From Aureimonas flava (GTDB lineage: Bacteria > Pseudomonadota > Alphaproteobacteria > Rhizobiales > Rhizobiaceae): a stretch of 64,000 nucleotides of DNA. This document shows positions 49,376 to 56,519 of the stretch, piece after piece. Made by a program: the position numbers and the translations under genes. The DNA lies in NCBI RefSeq assembly GCF_003583935.1, contig NZ_QYRN01000006.1:186001-250000 (forward strand), read 5' to 3'. The notes under the pieces are model-generated. The model saw only the letters and a program-made list of their open reading frames with translations, was not told the DNA's origin and did not search any database. How positions within the stretch are numbered: the first letter of the stretch is position 1; every line of letters starts with the position of its first letter.

Positions 49376-49767
49376 CGGGCGTCTCCGCGAACGGGGCGCA
49401 AGCCGAACGGGCCCTGCTCGTAACGGGTGCCGGAGGCGGGCTTGCGGAAGGTGGATCGGGACTTCGGCTTGCCGCCGAGCTTCAGGTGCTTGACCTTCAA
49501 GCTGCGAACCGCAGCGCGCTGGCTGGCTTCGGCCGCGGTCTTCAGCTTGTGGCAGTCGCCGCAGAGGATCTGGAGATTGCTCTCGACGTTCTCGCCACCA
49601 TCGGCCAACGGCGTGATGTGGTCGCAGGCGGTGGATTTCACCGTGGCCAGGTCGCGTTTGCAGGAGGGGCAGGCTTACCCATGCCGGGCTGCGATACGCA
49701 GCTTCACGTTGGTGCCCGGCATGCTGTCGTCGGTGCGGCCGCGCCATTCTCGGAGAGTGCGGGCCAT
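49372..49767 (-). pseudogene. HNH endonuclease gene interrupted by an in-frame TAA
   Basis: Read through, the frame gives 131 residues of a small phage HNH nuclease: MARTLREWRGRTDDSMPG, a basic region, then CPSC, CDHITPLADGGEN and ILCGDCHKLKT. Codon 31 is TAA (49677-49675), between RIAARHG and ACPSCK, so the product is cut before the zinc and HNH motifs. Both sides keep the frame and the family pattern, so a point change is more likely than a composite. A GTG later in the frame could restart only a fragment lacking the first CxxC. A sequencing error is possible. Confidence 0.75.
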
Positions 49768-51029
49768 CAGCGCGCCGCCGGGCGGATGTCCGCCTCGTCC
49801 ACGCCGACCTCGGTTGCGATCAGCTTCACGGCCGCCGGCACGTTCAGCTTGCCGGTGATGACCGAGTAGGCCCGGTCTACGATCTTCTTCAAGTCGCCGA
49901 GATTGGAAGGCAGCTCGCCCTTCCAAGCATCCTTGGCTGCCGCCAGCGCCTCGCCGCGGTCCTTAGGCGGCTGGGTGCCGGCCGCGATCTCGAGCATCTT
50001 CGCTGCGCACTCGGTCAGCAGGCTCCGCAGGACTGGATCGTGGTTTGCCGAGGATTCGGTGCGGCTCGTCTCGCGCTCTCCGGCCTCGAGCTCCAGCGCA
50101 GCCTCGTGCTCGGCCGCCGACGCGTCGGGGTCAATCCCTTCCAACTGCTCTCGCGTCTCCGCCCGAGGCTCAGGACACGCGTCATCGTCATCGACGGGTG
50201 CTTCGTCCTTCGGACCCTCGATCGCTGCTGGCGAGCTTCCCTCAATCGCTTGCGCCTGCTCGTAGCCGAACCCCTCGGCTCGACTGACCTCGATAGGTTG
50301 CCGTCCGGTGATGCGATCGTGCAGGGAGGGGCGCCCGACGTCCCGCGCGCGCTCGGCTCGGACGTTCTCCGAGAGGTCGAGCATCTCGTCCGGCGTGTAG
50401 ACGCCGAGCATGATCGCGGGTTCGTAGATGCGGCACCAGTCGCGCGTGCCGCGGTAGACGAGCATTCGGTCGAAGTTCTTCGGGGACCAGGGCGAGTTCG
50501 TGCCGGTCGTCTTCCACTCGGCCACTGAGCCGTCGAACATGCGGCGGTCGAGGAACCGGACGCCGGGCACGAGTTGGTCGAGGACCGCCTGATCGAACGG
50601 CCGATCGCTGAGGTAGATGCGCCGCGCGTCACCAGGGGCGCCGGTCAGGTGGTGAAAAAGCTTCAGCCCCAGCTTGGCATCCAGCACCGCCGAGACCAGC
50701 TTGCCCTCGTAGCAGAGCTTGCCGTGGACGATGGACACGCATTGCGCCACCGCGAAAGGGTCCATGCCCCAACGGACGGACTGGTTCACGACGAGGAAAC
50801 AGTTCGCAACCACCTGCGACGGCGGCAACTCGACCATATCCTGGCCGACCTTCACCTTGCGGAGCGCGTCGGGGATCATGGACGTGGAAGCCATGACGTT
50901 GGCAATCCGCTGCATGTGCTCGAACTTGGCTGTGTCCAGCATCGGAACGGCATCGTCGGTCGGAGTGATCTCGCGGCGCTGGCGGTCGGGCTGACCGGCG
51001 TGCGGCGGGGTGGTAACGGTGGTGCTCAT
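49767..51029 (-). CDS. RecT-like single-strand annealing protein
   Basis: A 420-residue protein. The core (residues 60-250) has the RecT-family pattern NQSVRWGMDPFAVAQCVSIV, HGKLCYEGKLVSAVLDAKLG and WSPKNFDRMLVYRGTRDWCR. The C-terminal 170 residues are acidic and of low complexity until a final helical segment. It follows the exonuclease gene by ATGA, the usual layout of a phage RecE/RecT pair. The pair would recombine or circularise phage DNA. Confidence 0.82.
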   Translation of the reverse strand: MSTTVTTPPHAGQPDRQRREITPTDDAVPMLDTAKFEHMQRIANVMASTSMIPDALRKVKVGQDMVELPPSQVVANCFLVVNQSVRWGMDPFAVAQCVSIVHGKLCYEGKLVSAVLDAKLGLKLFHHLTGAPGDARRIYLSDRPFDQAVLDQLVPGVRFLDRRMFDGSVAEWKTTGTNSPWSPKNFDRMLVYRGTRDWCRIYEPAIMLGVYTPDEMLDLSENVRAERARDVGRPSLHDRITGRQPIEVSRAEGFGYEQAQAIEGSSPAAIEGPKDEAPVDDDDACPEPRAETREQLEGIDPDASAAEHEAALELEAGERETSRTESSANHDPVLRSLLTECAAKMLEIAAGTQPPKDRGEALAAAKDAWKGELPSNLGDLKKIVDRAYSVITGKLNVPAAVKLIATEVGVDEADIRPAAR

Positions 51030-51964
51030 GCGGCCTCCGACATGTGCTCGGCGATGGAAATGAATTCGTCGGTCTGGGCCCTTGCCCACGGCTTCATGCC
51101 GATGCGGCGGGCGCCGTCGCCGAAGGGGCGGGCCCCAGGCCACTCGCCTTCGTCGAGGCAATGGCGAATCGTGCGGAGGCACCAACGCACCGCCCGCTCG
51201 CCGCGGTCGATGTCGTACTCGTCGACCTCGACGACGGTGGTGTCCGGCACGTCGTCGTTCAGGACGTAGACAAGCACGAAGGTGTCGAAGGGGATGCGGA
51301 GCCCGCGGCAGACCATCCGCGTCATCGCCGCCTGCAGGTAGTATCCCGCGTCGAAGAGCTGCTTGCCCAGGAAGTCCTCGGCGAAGCTGCTCGTCGTCTT
51401 CAGGTCGGCGAACATGCCGTCGAACGGCGGGATCGCGTCCGGCCGGGCTCGGAGCCATAGACCGGTCTCAGGGTCCTTCCAGGCCAGCGTGCGCTCGATA
51501 CGGCCGTTCAGGATGCCAGCCTGCACCATCTTGTTCTGCGCTGCGTCAGCGCGAATGAGGCTGATGCGCTCGTCCTGCTCCGGCGTGATCGGAGTCCGTC
51601 CAGACTTCACGACAGCCTCGCGCCATTCCTGCGCAGCCTTGCCCTTGTAATCCTTGAACTCCTTCGGGCGAATGGCGAACGCGGCGTTGAAGTCCTCGTC
51701 CCCCAGCAGCTTGGCGTGCGCCGCCTTGCCAAAGTCTAGGGCGTCGGAGGGCTTGGGCTCGACGCGATCAGGATTTGCAGCCCACCGGCCCCAGAAGGCT
51801 TTCGGGCTGCCGCCATGGGTCGGGAGGAGCCACTTCATGGCGCTCTTCGAAATCGACGGTGCGTCGAACAGGTCCGTCTGCCCGTGATACGTCGACAGGG
51901 GAATGGCCCTGTAGACGCCCGGCTCGGTGATGGTCTTGCCGTCCCAGGTGCGCTCGGTGCTCAT
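51026..51964 (-). CDS. RecE-like PD-(D/E)XK exonuclease
   Basis: A 312-residue nuclease. Motifs: G79-x3-H83 (DFGKAAH), Asp176 (RARPDAIPP), Asp187-Leu-Lys189 (FADLKTT) and Gln211 (YYLQAAM), the set of phage lambda-exonuclease/RecE-type enzymes. It would resect double-strand ends to give substrate for the RecT-like protein. The ATG overlaps the previous gene by ATGA. Confidence 0.87.
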   Translation of the reverse strand: MSTERTWDGKTITEPGVYRAIPLSTYHGQTDLFDAPSISKSAMKWLLPTHGGSPKAFWGRWAANPDRVEPKPSDALDFGKAAHAKLLGDEDFNAAFAIRPKEFKDYKGKAAQEWREAVVKSGRTPITPEQDERISLIRADAAQNKMVQAGILNGRIERTLAWKDPETGLWLRARPDAIPPFDGMFADLKTTSSFAEDFLGKQLFDAGYYLQAAMTRMVCRGLRIPFDTFVLVYVLNDDVPDTTVVEVDEYDIDRGERAVRWCLRTIRHCLDEGEWPGARPFGDGARRIGMKPWARAQTDEFISIAEHMSEAA

Positions 51965-52251
51965 GCCGCCGCCTCCAGCTTGGCGGCGCGCGTGGCCTTG
52001 GCCCGCTCGGTACGCGTGATGATGTTGGCCTCGCGGGCAGCAGCCTTGCCGGTCTCCGCGGACCACCACGACTCGGCCTTCTGTAGGCAGTCGTCGCGCG
52101 ACGTGCCCCAGAAGATCATGTTGAACGGCACCTCGCCGGGGTTCGGCTTGCTGGCGGTCGGCGCCGGCGTGTTGAAGATCTGCGCGAGCCACTGGCGACC
52201 GGCCCGGGCCGTCGGCGCGTGGTAGGCGACGAAACGGGTGCTCTCGATCAC
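51961..52251 (-). CDS. Hypothetical phage protein upstream of the exonuclease
   Basis: A 96-residue basic protein (middle MIFWGTSRDDCLQKAESWW, Ala/Lys-rich C-terminus). GTG start overlapping the tiny gene upstream by GTGA, and ATGA overlap with the exonuclease start. Genes of this kind often precede phage exonucleases, but the function is unknown. Confidence 0.65.
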   Translation of the reverse strand: MIESTRFVAYHAPTARAGRQWLAQIFNTPAPTASKPNPGEVPFNMIFWGTSRDDCLQKAESWWSAETGKAAAREANIITRTERAKATRAAKLEAAA

Positions 52252-52343
52252 GACCGGCCTCCCTGCGCGATGGTGGCGACATAGGCGGCGATGACGGCGA
52301 ACCAGGGCGCGAGATGCGCGCGGCGGGAGCCTGTGGCGGGCAT
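52248..52343 (-). CDS. Tiny membrane protein (31 residues)
   Basis: Starts with ATG and reads MPATGSRRAHLAPWFAVIAA then YVATIAQGGRS. It has a basic N-terminus and one hydrophobic segment, as in small phage membrane proteins. It fills a gap in the tightly coupled operon and overlaps the next start by GTGA, which supports it. No known family. Confidence 0.45.
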   Translation of the reverse strand: MPATGSRRAHLAPWFAVIAAYVATIAQGGRS

Positions 52344-52358
52344 GGCAGGAGCCTTTCG

Positions 52359-52625
52359 CTAGGAGACGAGCTTGTCGGTGAGGGAGCCGCCAGCGGCGAG
52401 GTGGCGATCGACGAGGGCCTGGACCTGCTCGCGCGTCATCTCGGTGTCGTCAGCGTTCATGAAGAGGTGCGGGGTGGCGAGCATGTCGCTCCAGTCCGGC
52501 GCGCACTCGGGGCAGAGCTCGACGTCAACCCCGGCGTGGTGCGGATCGTTCTCGTGGATCGGCTTGCCGCAGCCCTCGCAGCGCCAGATGGCTTCGCTGT
52601 CGGTCTGGCTCGTTTCGGAGCACAT
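52359..52625 (-). CDS. Hypothetical phage protein with zinc-finger motif
   Basis: An 88-residue acidic protein with two CxxC pairs (WRCEGCGKP and ELCPECAPD) that probably bind zinc. The C-terminal half (TREQVQALVDRHLAAGGSL) is helical. Unknown role in the leftward early operon. Confidence 0.65.
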   Translation of the reverse strand: MCSETSQTDSEAIWRCEGCGKPIHENDPHHAGVDVELCPECAPDWSDMLATPHLFMNADDTEMTREQVQALVDRHLAAGGSLTDKLVS

Positions 52626-52650
52626 GGCAGTCTCCTGATGAGTGAGAGGG

Positions 52651-52938
52651 TCAGCGACCGCCGGCGGCCTTGTAGGCCGTCAGCATCACGATGAATTCGG
52701 TTTTGCGATCATCCTTGGCCTTCTGCGCCAAGGCGGCGTAGCGCCGGTCCCGGCGAGCAGGATCGGGGTCTCGGATGAAGTGGTCAAAGCCAGCACGGCA
52801 GGCGGCTTCCAGCGCGTCGGCGGGCTGCGCCGGCGGCCAGCGCCTGTCGGACTGGCGGGGCCGGGCAGGGCGCATGTCGGCGTCAGGATCGAACGAGGCC
52901 ACGAGCGGGCGGCGGGCTTCAAGAATGCGGCCGGTCAT
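52651..52938 (-). CDS. Hypothetical phage protein
   Basis: A 95-residue basic protein. A helical stretch, ADALEAACRAGFDHFIRD, is followed by RRYAALAQKAKDDRKTEF. No known domain. ATGA-coupled to the gene upstream. Confidence 0.6.
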   Translation of the reverse strand: MTGRILEARRPLVASFDPDADMRPARPRQSDRRWPPAQPADALEAACRAGFDHFIRDPDPARRDRRYAALAQKAKDDRKTEFIVMLTAYKAAGGR

Positions 52939-53123
52939 TGCCTTGCACGCTCCCGGCCCATAGGCACCACCAACGGTGTAGGCCTGCTGGCGAGATCGAG
53001 ACGCATCATCTCGTCCAGAGCGTCCTCGGCGATCCGCTCATGACGAAGGTGGTCCAGCGCCTTCCGAGCGACGACCACCATCTTCTGCAGCGCCACGATG
53101 CGCTTCTTATCGGACGCGCTCAC
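52935..53123 (-). CDS. Small helical phage protein
   Basis: A 62-residue protein beginning with GTG (VSASDKKRIVALQKMVVVAR), GTGA-coupled to the gene before it and ATGA-coupled to the one after. Predicted mostly helical; unknown function. Confidence 0.6.
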   Translation of the reverse strand: MSASDKKRIVALQKMVVVARKALDHLRHERIAEDALDEMMRLDLASRPTPLVVPMGRERARQ

Positions 53124-53509
53124 GCCGCCACCGCCGCCGCAGGCTTCGCCCACAGCGCCTCGTCCTCGAGGTCGCGCCATGCCGCCGGCTCGCGCTTGGC
53201 TTCCTCCGCCTTCGCGGCCTGCTCCTCCCAGCCGGGCTCGAACTCATCGTCGAACGCGTCCTGGAGACAGTCCTTGATGCGCTGGAAGGCGGCGATGTTC
53301 TCGACGTCGACACCAGTGTTGCCGAGCCGCGCCAGCGTGTCCGCGAACTGCGTGATGAGGTCGCGAGCATAGGGCCGGATGACGTCGGCGCGGGAGGCGA
53401 TGGCCGCATGATCCGCGCGCCAGTCCATCTTGCCGGCGACCGTTGCCGCCTCGCGGACAATGTTCTGAAGATCGCCGAAGGTGGCGAGGGGGTTCGTGTG
53501 CTCGCGCAT
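53120..53509 (-). CDS. Hypothetical phage protein
   Basis: A 129-residue acidic protein with helical content (ADVIRPYARDLITQFADTLARL in the middle; EEQAAKAEEAKREPAAW near the end). The start is ATG in the overlapping sequence GTGATG; the GTG just before is an alternative. No known domain. Confidence 0.65.
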   Translation of the reverse strand: MREHTNPLATFGDLQNIVREAATVAGKMDWRADHAAIASRADVIRPYARDLITQFADTLARLGNTGVDVENIAAFQRIKDCLQDAFDDEFEPGWEEQAAKAEEAKREPAAWRDLEDEALWAKPAAAVAA

Positions 53510-53616
53510 CACAGCACCGCCTTTCCGAGCGCGGCGAGGCCGAGCAAGAGGCCGAGGGTCCAGGTGGCGAAGCAGGCGCGATCGGCGCGATTGGTCTGGG
53601 CGAGGAGGGCGATCAT
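53509..53616 (-). CDS. Tiny membrane protein (35 residues)
   Basis: Reads MIALLAQTNRADRACFATWT followed by LGLLLGLAALGKAVL. One hydrophobic C-terminal segment. Its start overlaps the upstream stop by ATGA, and its stop overlaps the next start, so it fits the coupled operon exactly. No known family. Confidence 0.5.
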   Translation of the reverse strand: MIALLAQTNRADRACFATWTLGLLLGLAALGKAVL

Positions 53617-53897
53617 GACCGGCCCTCCGCCTTAGCGATGATGGCGTCGATGCGCTCGAACACGTGATCCTGTGCTTGAACGAAGAGCCGAGCCTCGCGC
53701 AGCATGGCGAGCAACTCAGGAGCAGCCGCGATCAGGCGGGCGTTCGCGACGATCTCGTCAGAGAAGCCAACGAGCGGCGAAAGCTCGAAGATCGGCGATG
53801 GGTGCATGGTCGAGACCCAGCCCCCAAGTTTTCGTCCGTTTGCAGACCAGTTGCCTTCAAGCTGCCAAGGCCCCGGCGTGTGCTTCGAGCCGCTCAT
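53613..53897 (-). CDS. Phage protein of the HTPGPW/NARLIAAAPELL type
   Basis: A 94-residue protein with two motifs shared by many phage-encoded hypothetical proteins: KHTPGPWQLEG near the N-terminus and NARLIAAAPELLAMLREA in the C-terminal half. Function unknown. ATGA-coupled on both sides. Confidence 0.7.
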   Translation of the reverse strand: MSGSKHTPGPWQLEGNWSANGRKLGGWVSTMHPSPIFELSPLVGFSDEIVANARLIAAAPELLAMLREARLFVQAQDHVFERIDAIIAKAEGRS

Positions 53898-54103
53898 CGC
53901 CCCTGCTCCATCGAAGCAGTGCGGACCGAGCGGAACGCCTCCTGGCCGAGGTCCGACTGTGCTTTCAGATGAGCGTCGAGCCCCGCCAGTAGATGGTATC
54001 CGGTGAACAGGCCGAGCGCCGTCAGAAGCGTCAGCGCGACCATGAACCGCGCAAGCCGAACGGCGTCGAGAGGGAGATCGGTAATGGGGTGGGGAATGCG
54101 CAT
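53894..54103 (-). CDS. Small membrane protein
   Basis: A 69-residue protein with one hydrophobic segment (FMVALTLLTALGLFTGYHLL) and a polar C-terminus. Part of the leftward early operon. Unknown role. Confidence 0.55.
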   Translation of the reverse strand: MRIPHPITDLPLDAVRLARFMVALTLLTALGLFTGYHLLAGLDAHLKAQSDLGQEAFRSVRTASMEQGR

Positions 54104-54163
54104 CGCGGAAACTCCGGCTGGCGTTGACCGAACCCGCTCGGGTGGGAGCGGGAAGGGCCAGCG

Positions 54164-54937
54164 TCAGCTCTCGGAAGGATCGGCAACCGCCGAGAGGATG
54201 GCGTCCCGCAAGTCGAGGTACGCCGCCGACTCCGCCGCCGACCTCGCCGCCGACCACGCCGCCGACGACTCCGCCGCCGACTCCACCGCCGACCACGCCG
54301 CCGACTCCGCCGCCGACTCCGCCGCCGACCTCGCCGCCGACTCCACCGCCGACCACGCCGCCGACTCCGCCGCCGACCACGCCGCCGACTCCGCCGCCGA
54401 CCTCGCCGCCGACGACTCCGCCGCCGACTCCGCCGCCGACCACGCCGCCGACCACATTTCGTCAGAGAGGTCTTCACCGGCTGCGGCTCGCTCGTGCAGA
54501 TCCATCACCGCCTTGACCGCATCGGCAGCCGATCCCGCTGTGGCGTAGGAAAGGCGCAGGATGCCGAGGTGGACGCGGTGGAGTGTCCGCTGCCAGTCGA
54601 TGTCGCCCTTCCGCGAGGCGATGGCCTCAGCCAACTGGACATGCCAGAGCATGTTGTCCGGCTGGGGTAGGCCCTCGAACATCCTGTCCTGGAGATGCGC
54701 CAGCCAGACGGGGTAGCCGTAGTAATCCGCGACGATCGTATGCTTATCGTCGAGGCCGCTGATCTCCCCAGCATTCTTGTCGGCGAAGATGTGGTGCAGG
54801 TGGCACCCGACAGAGCAGCCGCGGAAGGCGCCATCGTCATCGTCGCCGTAAGTGCCCTTGAGCAGCATGTCGGCCGCGAAATGGGCCTTGGCCTGCTCGA
54901 CAAGTTCGGCGTGGCGGTTGGAGGTGGTGGCGGGCAT
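54164..54937 (-). CDS. Phage protein with C-terminal Ser-Ala-Ala repeats
   Basis: A 257-residue protein. Residues 1-160 look globular, with a histidine/cysteine cluster (GCSVGCHLHHIFADKN) and a tryptophan-rich helical part. Residues 165-240 are a run of near-identical SAA-W/E/R units (SAAWSAAESAAESSAARSAA and similar). GGAG six bases before the second ATG sets the start. It is the first gene after the left operator cluster, so it is probably the first gene expressed leftward. Function unknown; similar repeat proteins occur in other phages. Confidence 0.72.
   Translation of the reverse strand: MPATTSNRHAELVEQAKAHFAADMLLKGTYGDDDDGAFRGCSVGCHLHHIFADKNAGEISGLDDKHTIVADYYGYPVWLAHLQDRMFEGLPQPDNMLWHVQLAEAIASRKGDIDWQRTLHRVHLGILRLSYATAGSAADAVKAVMDLHERAAAGEDLSDEMWSAAWSAAESAAESSAARSAAESAAWSAAESAAWSAVESAARSAAESAAESAAWSAVESAAESSAAWSAARSAAESAAYLDLRDAILSAVADPSES
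54215..54450 (-). repeat. Degenerate GCCGCCGAC-type tandem repeat inside a coding region
   Basis: The forward strand consists of units such as GACTCCGCC, GACCTCGCC, GACCACGCC and GACTCCACC joined by GCC, always preserving the reading frame of the Ser-Ala-Ala protein on the minus strand. It is a coding repeat with a period of about 12 bases and can change length by slippage. Confidence 0.85.
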
Positions 54938-54988
54938 CGGGCGCTCCATCGGGTCAGCAGTGCGCTGGGGATGAGAGCTAAGCTAGTT

Positions 54989-55050
54989 GGGATATTTCCC
55001 GTTGTAAAGGGACAAATCCCAATATGCGTTGCAATGTTGGGAAATTTCCC
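54989..55050. promoter_or_regulatory. Left operator cluster of the prophage, three palindromes
   Basis: Three 12-bp elements with half-sites GGGA/TCCC: GGGATATTTCCC at 54989-55000, GGGACAAATCCC at 55009-55020 and GGGAAATTTCCC at 55039-55050 (a perfect palindrome). Their starts are 20 and 30 bases apart, so they lie on one face of the helix. They sit between the divergent repeat-protein gene and the winged-helix gene, and match the cluster by the repressor gene. Confidence 0.8.
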
Positions 55051-55064
55051 TCATACCGTTCGGC

Positions 55065-55388
55065 ATGCCCGAGCCGAAATCCACAAAGCCTTTTGTAGAG
55101 CAGTCCTTCGCGCGACGTCGCGACATGTGGATGCGAAGCCTCCTAGAGGCGGACGCATCTGCCGTCCCCGCCGGCGCGAAGTGCGTGGGCTGCCGCCTGG
55201 CGCTCTACATGCATGCCGACAAGGAAAGCGCGTACCCGAGCCATGCGGAGCTTGGACGCGCGGTCGGGTTATCGGGTCGGATGGTGCAGACGCATATCGC
55301 CACACTGGAAGCCCAGCGATGGCTTGAGGTGAAGCACGTCCGCAATCGAGGGAACACCTATTTGCTGCGATACTGGTGGGCCGAATAA
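55065..55388 (+). CDS. Winged helix-turn-helix phage protein
   Basis: A 107-residue protein. The C-terminal half has the HTH_36-type pattern SAYPSHAELGRAVGLSGRMV followed by HIATLEAQRWLEVKHVRNRG and TYLLRYW. Such domains occur in phage replication initiators and regulators. It lies 15 bases after the left operators and reads toward the convergent repressor gene. The two cysteines (GAKCVGCRLAL) could bind metal. Role uncertain. Confidence 0.7.
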   Translation: MPEPKSTKPFVEQSFARRRDMWMRSLLEADASAVPAGAKCVGCRLALYMHADKESAYPSHAELGRAVGLSGRMVQTHIATLEAQRWLEVKHVRNRGNTYLLRYWWAE

Positions 55389-55430
55389 CGGAAGCCTAGT
55401 TCCGTTAGATACCGGAAGCGGGCTTCCGAT

Positions 55431-55455
55431 GAATAACACAAGCGAATAACACAAG
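55431..55455. repeat. Tandem 12-base repeat between the winged-helix and repressor genes
   Basis: GAATAACACAAG occurs twice with one base between, just after a short hairpin (CGGAAG/CTTCCG, 55413-55428). The 120-base gap between the two convergent genes otherwise shows nothing. The hairpin may act as a terminator; the repeats could be a protein-binding site. Confidence 0.5.
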
Positions 55456-55508
55456 AGGGTCTTCTCCCTACAGGTTATCGGCTCATGAGAGGGTGCACTA
55501 CATGGGCA

Positions 55509-56192
55509 CTACCAGCGCTTGGGCAGGGGTTTCCATAGCGAGACGACCAGACCTTTGACCTCGATGGTCGTCGCCTCGCCGCCATCCATGGGAATCGGCT
55601 TGTGCGCCGCGTTCGAGCTGCGCGGGACGAGCAAAAGCCCGTCTTCGCCCGCCTCGATCTCTTTCAGCGTGGTCTCGATGAGCTGTCCGTCAGCCATCGA
55701 GCGCTCGACGTGCACCACCATTCCGGGCCGAGGCGATAGGCGGGTCTGCATGAACGGCACGCAGACGACGTAGGTGCCTTCCAGCACCAGCTTGTTCATG
55801 GAGTCCCCACGGACCTCGAGCACGTACTGGCTCAAGTTCGGGAACAGATCGTTCTGAGGGACGGGGATGCGCGGGTGGTCATCGTCCTGGCTCTGAATGC
55901 TGACGTCTCGGAAGTTGCCAGCTTCAATGATGCCGACGATCGGCGTCAGTTCAACAATCGGTCCGCGAGCTCGTTCTGTTTTCGTTCCGCTATCCCCAGT
56001 TGTGAGCGCCTCTGTGGATAACCCCAGCACGGCCGCCAGCTTCCCGATCTTCTCATAACTCGGCTTGGCGCCCTTCCGCTTGAGGTCGCGAAGATATCCG
56101 TGGTTGAGGCCTGCCTCGCGAGAGGCTTCGGTCGGGCTCATGCCCAACTCCTCCAGCCGTGCGAAGATGCGGTCTGTAATCGGGTCGCTCAT
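55509..56192 (-). CDS. Prophage repressor, S24/LexA-like (CI type)
   Basis: A 227-residue repressor. The N-terminal helix-turn-helix (MSPTEASREAGLNHGYLRDL) binds DNA. The C-terminal S24 domain has Ser131 (EVRGDSM) and Lys177 (ETTLKEIE), and a candidate self-cleavage bond Ala91-Gly92 (GIIEAGNF), so RecA-stimulated cleavage and SOS induction are likely. A longer frame starts 22 codons upstream, but that would place two operators inside the coding region, so the ATG giving MSDPITDRIF is used. Confidence 0.88.
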   Translation of the reverse strand: MSDPITDRIFARLEELGMSPTEASREAGLNHGYLRDLKRKGAKPSYEKIGKLAAVLGLSTEALTTGDSGTKTERARGPIVELTPIVGIIEAGNFRDVSIQSQDDDHPRIPVPQNDLFPNLSQYVLEVRGDSMNKLVLEGTYVVCVPFMQTRLSPRPGMVVHVERSMADGQLIETTLKEIEAGEDGLLLVPRSSNAAHKPIPMDGGEATTIEVKGLVVSLWKPLPKRW

Positions 56193-56210
56193 TTCTCCGT
56201 CGTCGCATAA

Positions 56211-56273
56211 CGGAAAAATCCCGTCCAACGGGACGTATCCCTTGACTTCCGTCAGCATGTTGGGAAATATCCC
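56211..56273. promoter_or_regulatory. Right operator cluster of the prophage, three palindromes
   Basis: CGGAAAAATCCC (56211-56222, degenerate), GGGACGTATCCC (56230-56241) and GGGAAATATCCC (56262-56273). The starts are 19 and 32 bases apart, nearly the same spacing as in the left cluster. The last is the exact reverse complement of the first element of the left cluster. A rightward -35 (TTGACT, 56242-56247) with a -10-like AAATAT after 17 bases overlaps the last site. The cluster lies between the repressor and the Cro-like gene, the position of a lambda OR. Confidence 0.8.
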
Positions 56274-56300
56274 AATACAGCCTGATAGGCCGAGGGTGCC

Positions 56301-56519
56301 ATGACCAGCGACGAGATCCGAACCAACCTGCTCACGCGAGCAAGGACGTATGCCGAGAACGCGAAGACGAGCTTGTCCGCGATCAGCCTGGCGGCTGTGA
56401 ACGACAGCAAGTTCCTGAAGCGCGTCGAGGTGGGCGAGGGGTTCAACATCAACACCTACCAGCGTGTCATCGACTGGATTGATGCGGCGGAGGCAGCGCG
56501 TCCTTGTGAGGCCGCATGA
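56301..56519 (+). CDS. Cro-like small regulator
   Basis: A 72-residue protein, divergent from the repressor and directly behind the right operators. The middle reads KTSLSAISLAAVNDSKFLKR, compatible with a helix-turn-helix, and it ends with NTYQRVIDWIDAAEAARP, a pattern seen in phage Cro-type proteins. Position and size support the lytic repressor role. Its stop overlaps the HNH gene start by ATGA. Confidence 0.68.
   Translation: MTSDEIRTNLLTRARTYAENAKTSLSAISLAAVNDSKFLKRVEVGEGFNINTYQRVIDWIDAAEAARPCEAA

Noticed and set aside
54215-54450. CRISPR-like or Pro-Thr-rich forward-strand protein in the repeat region
   Set aside because: The repeats have no spacers and keep the frame of the minus-strand Ser-Ala-Ala protein, which has a ribosome binding site and a globular N-terminal part. 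The forward Thr-Pro-rich frame is its reverse reading.
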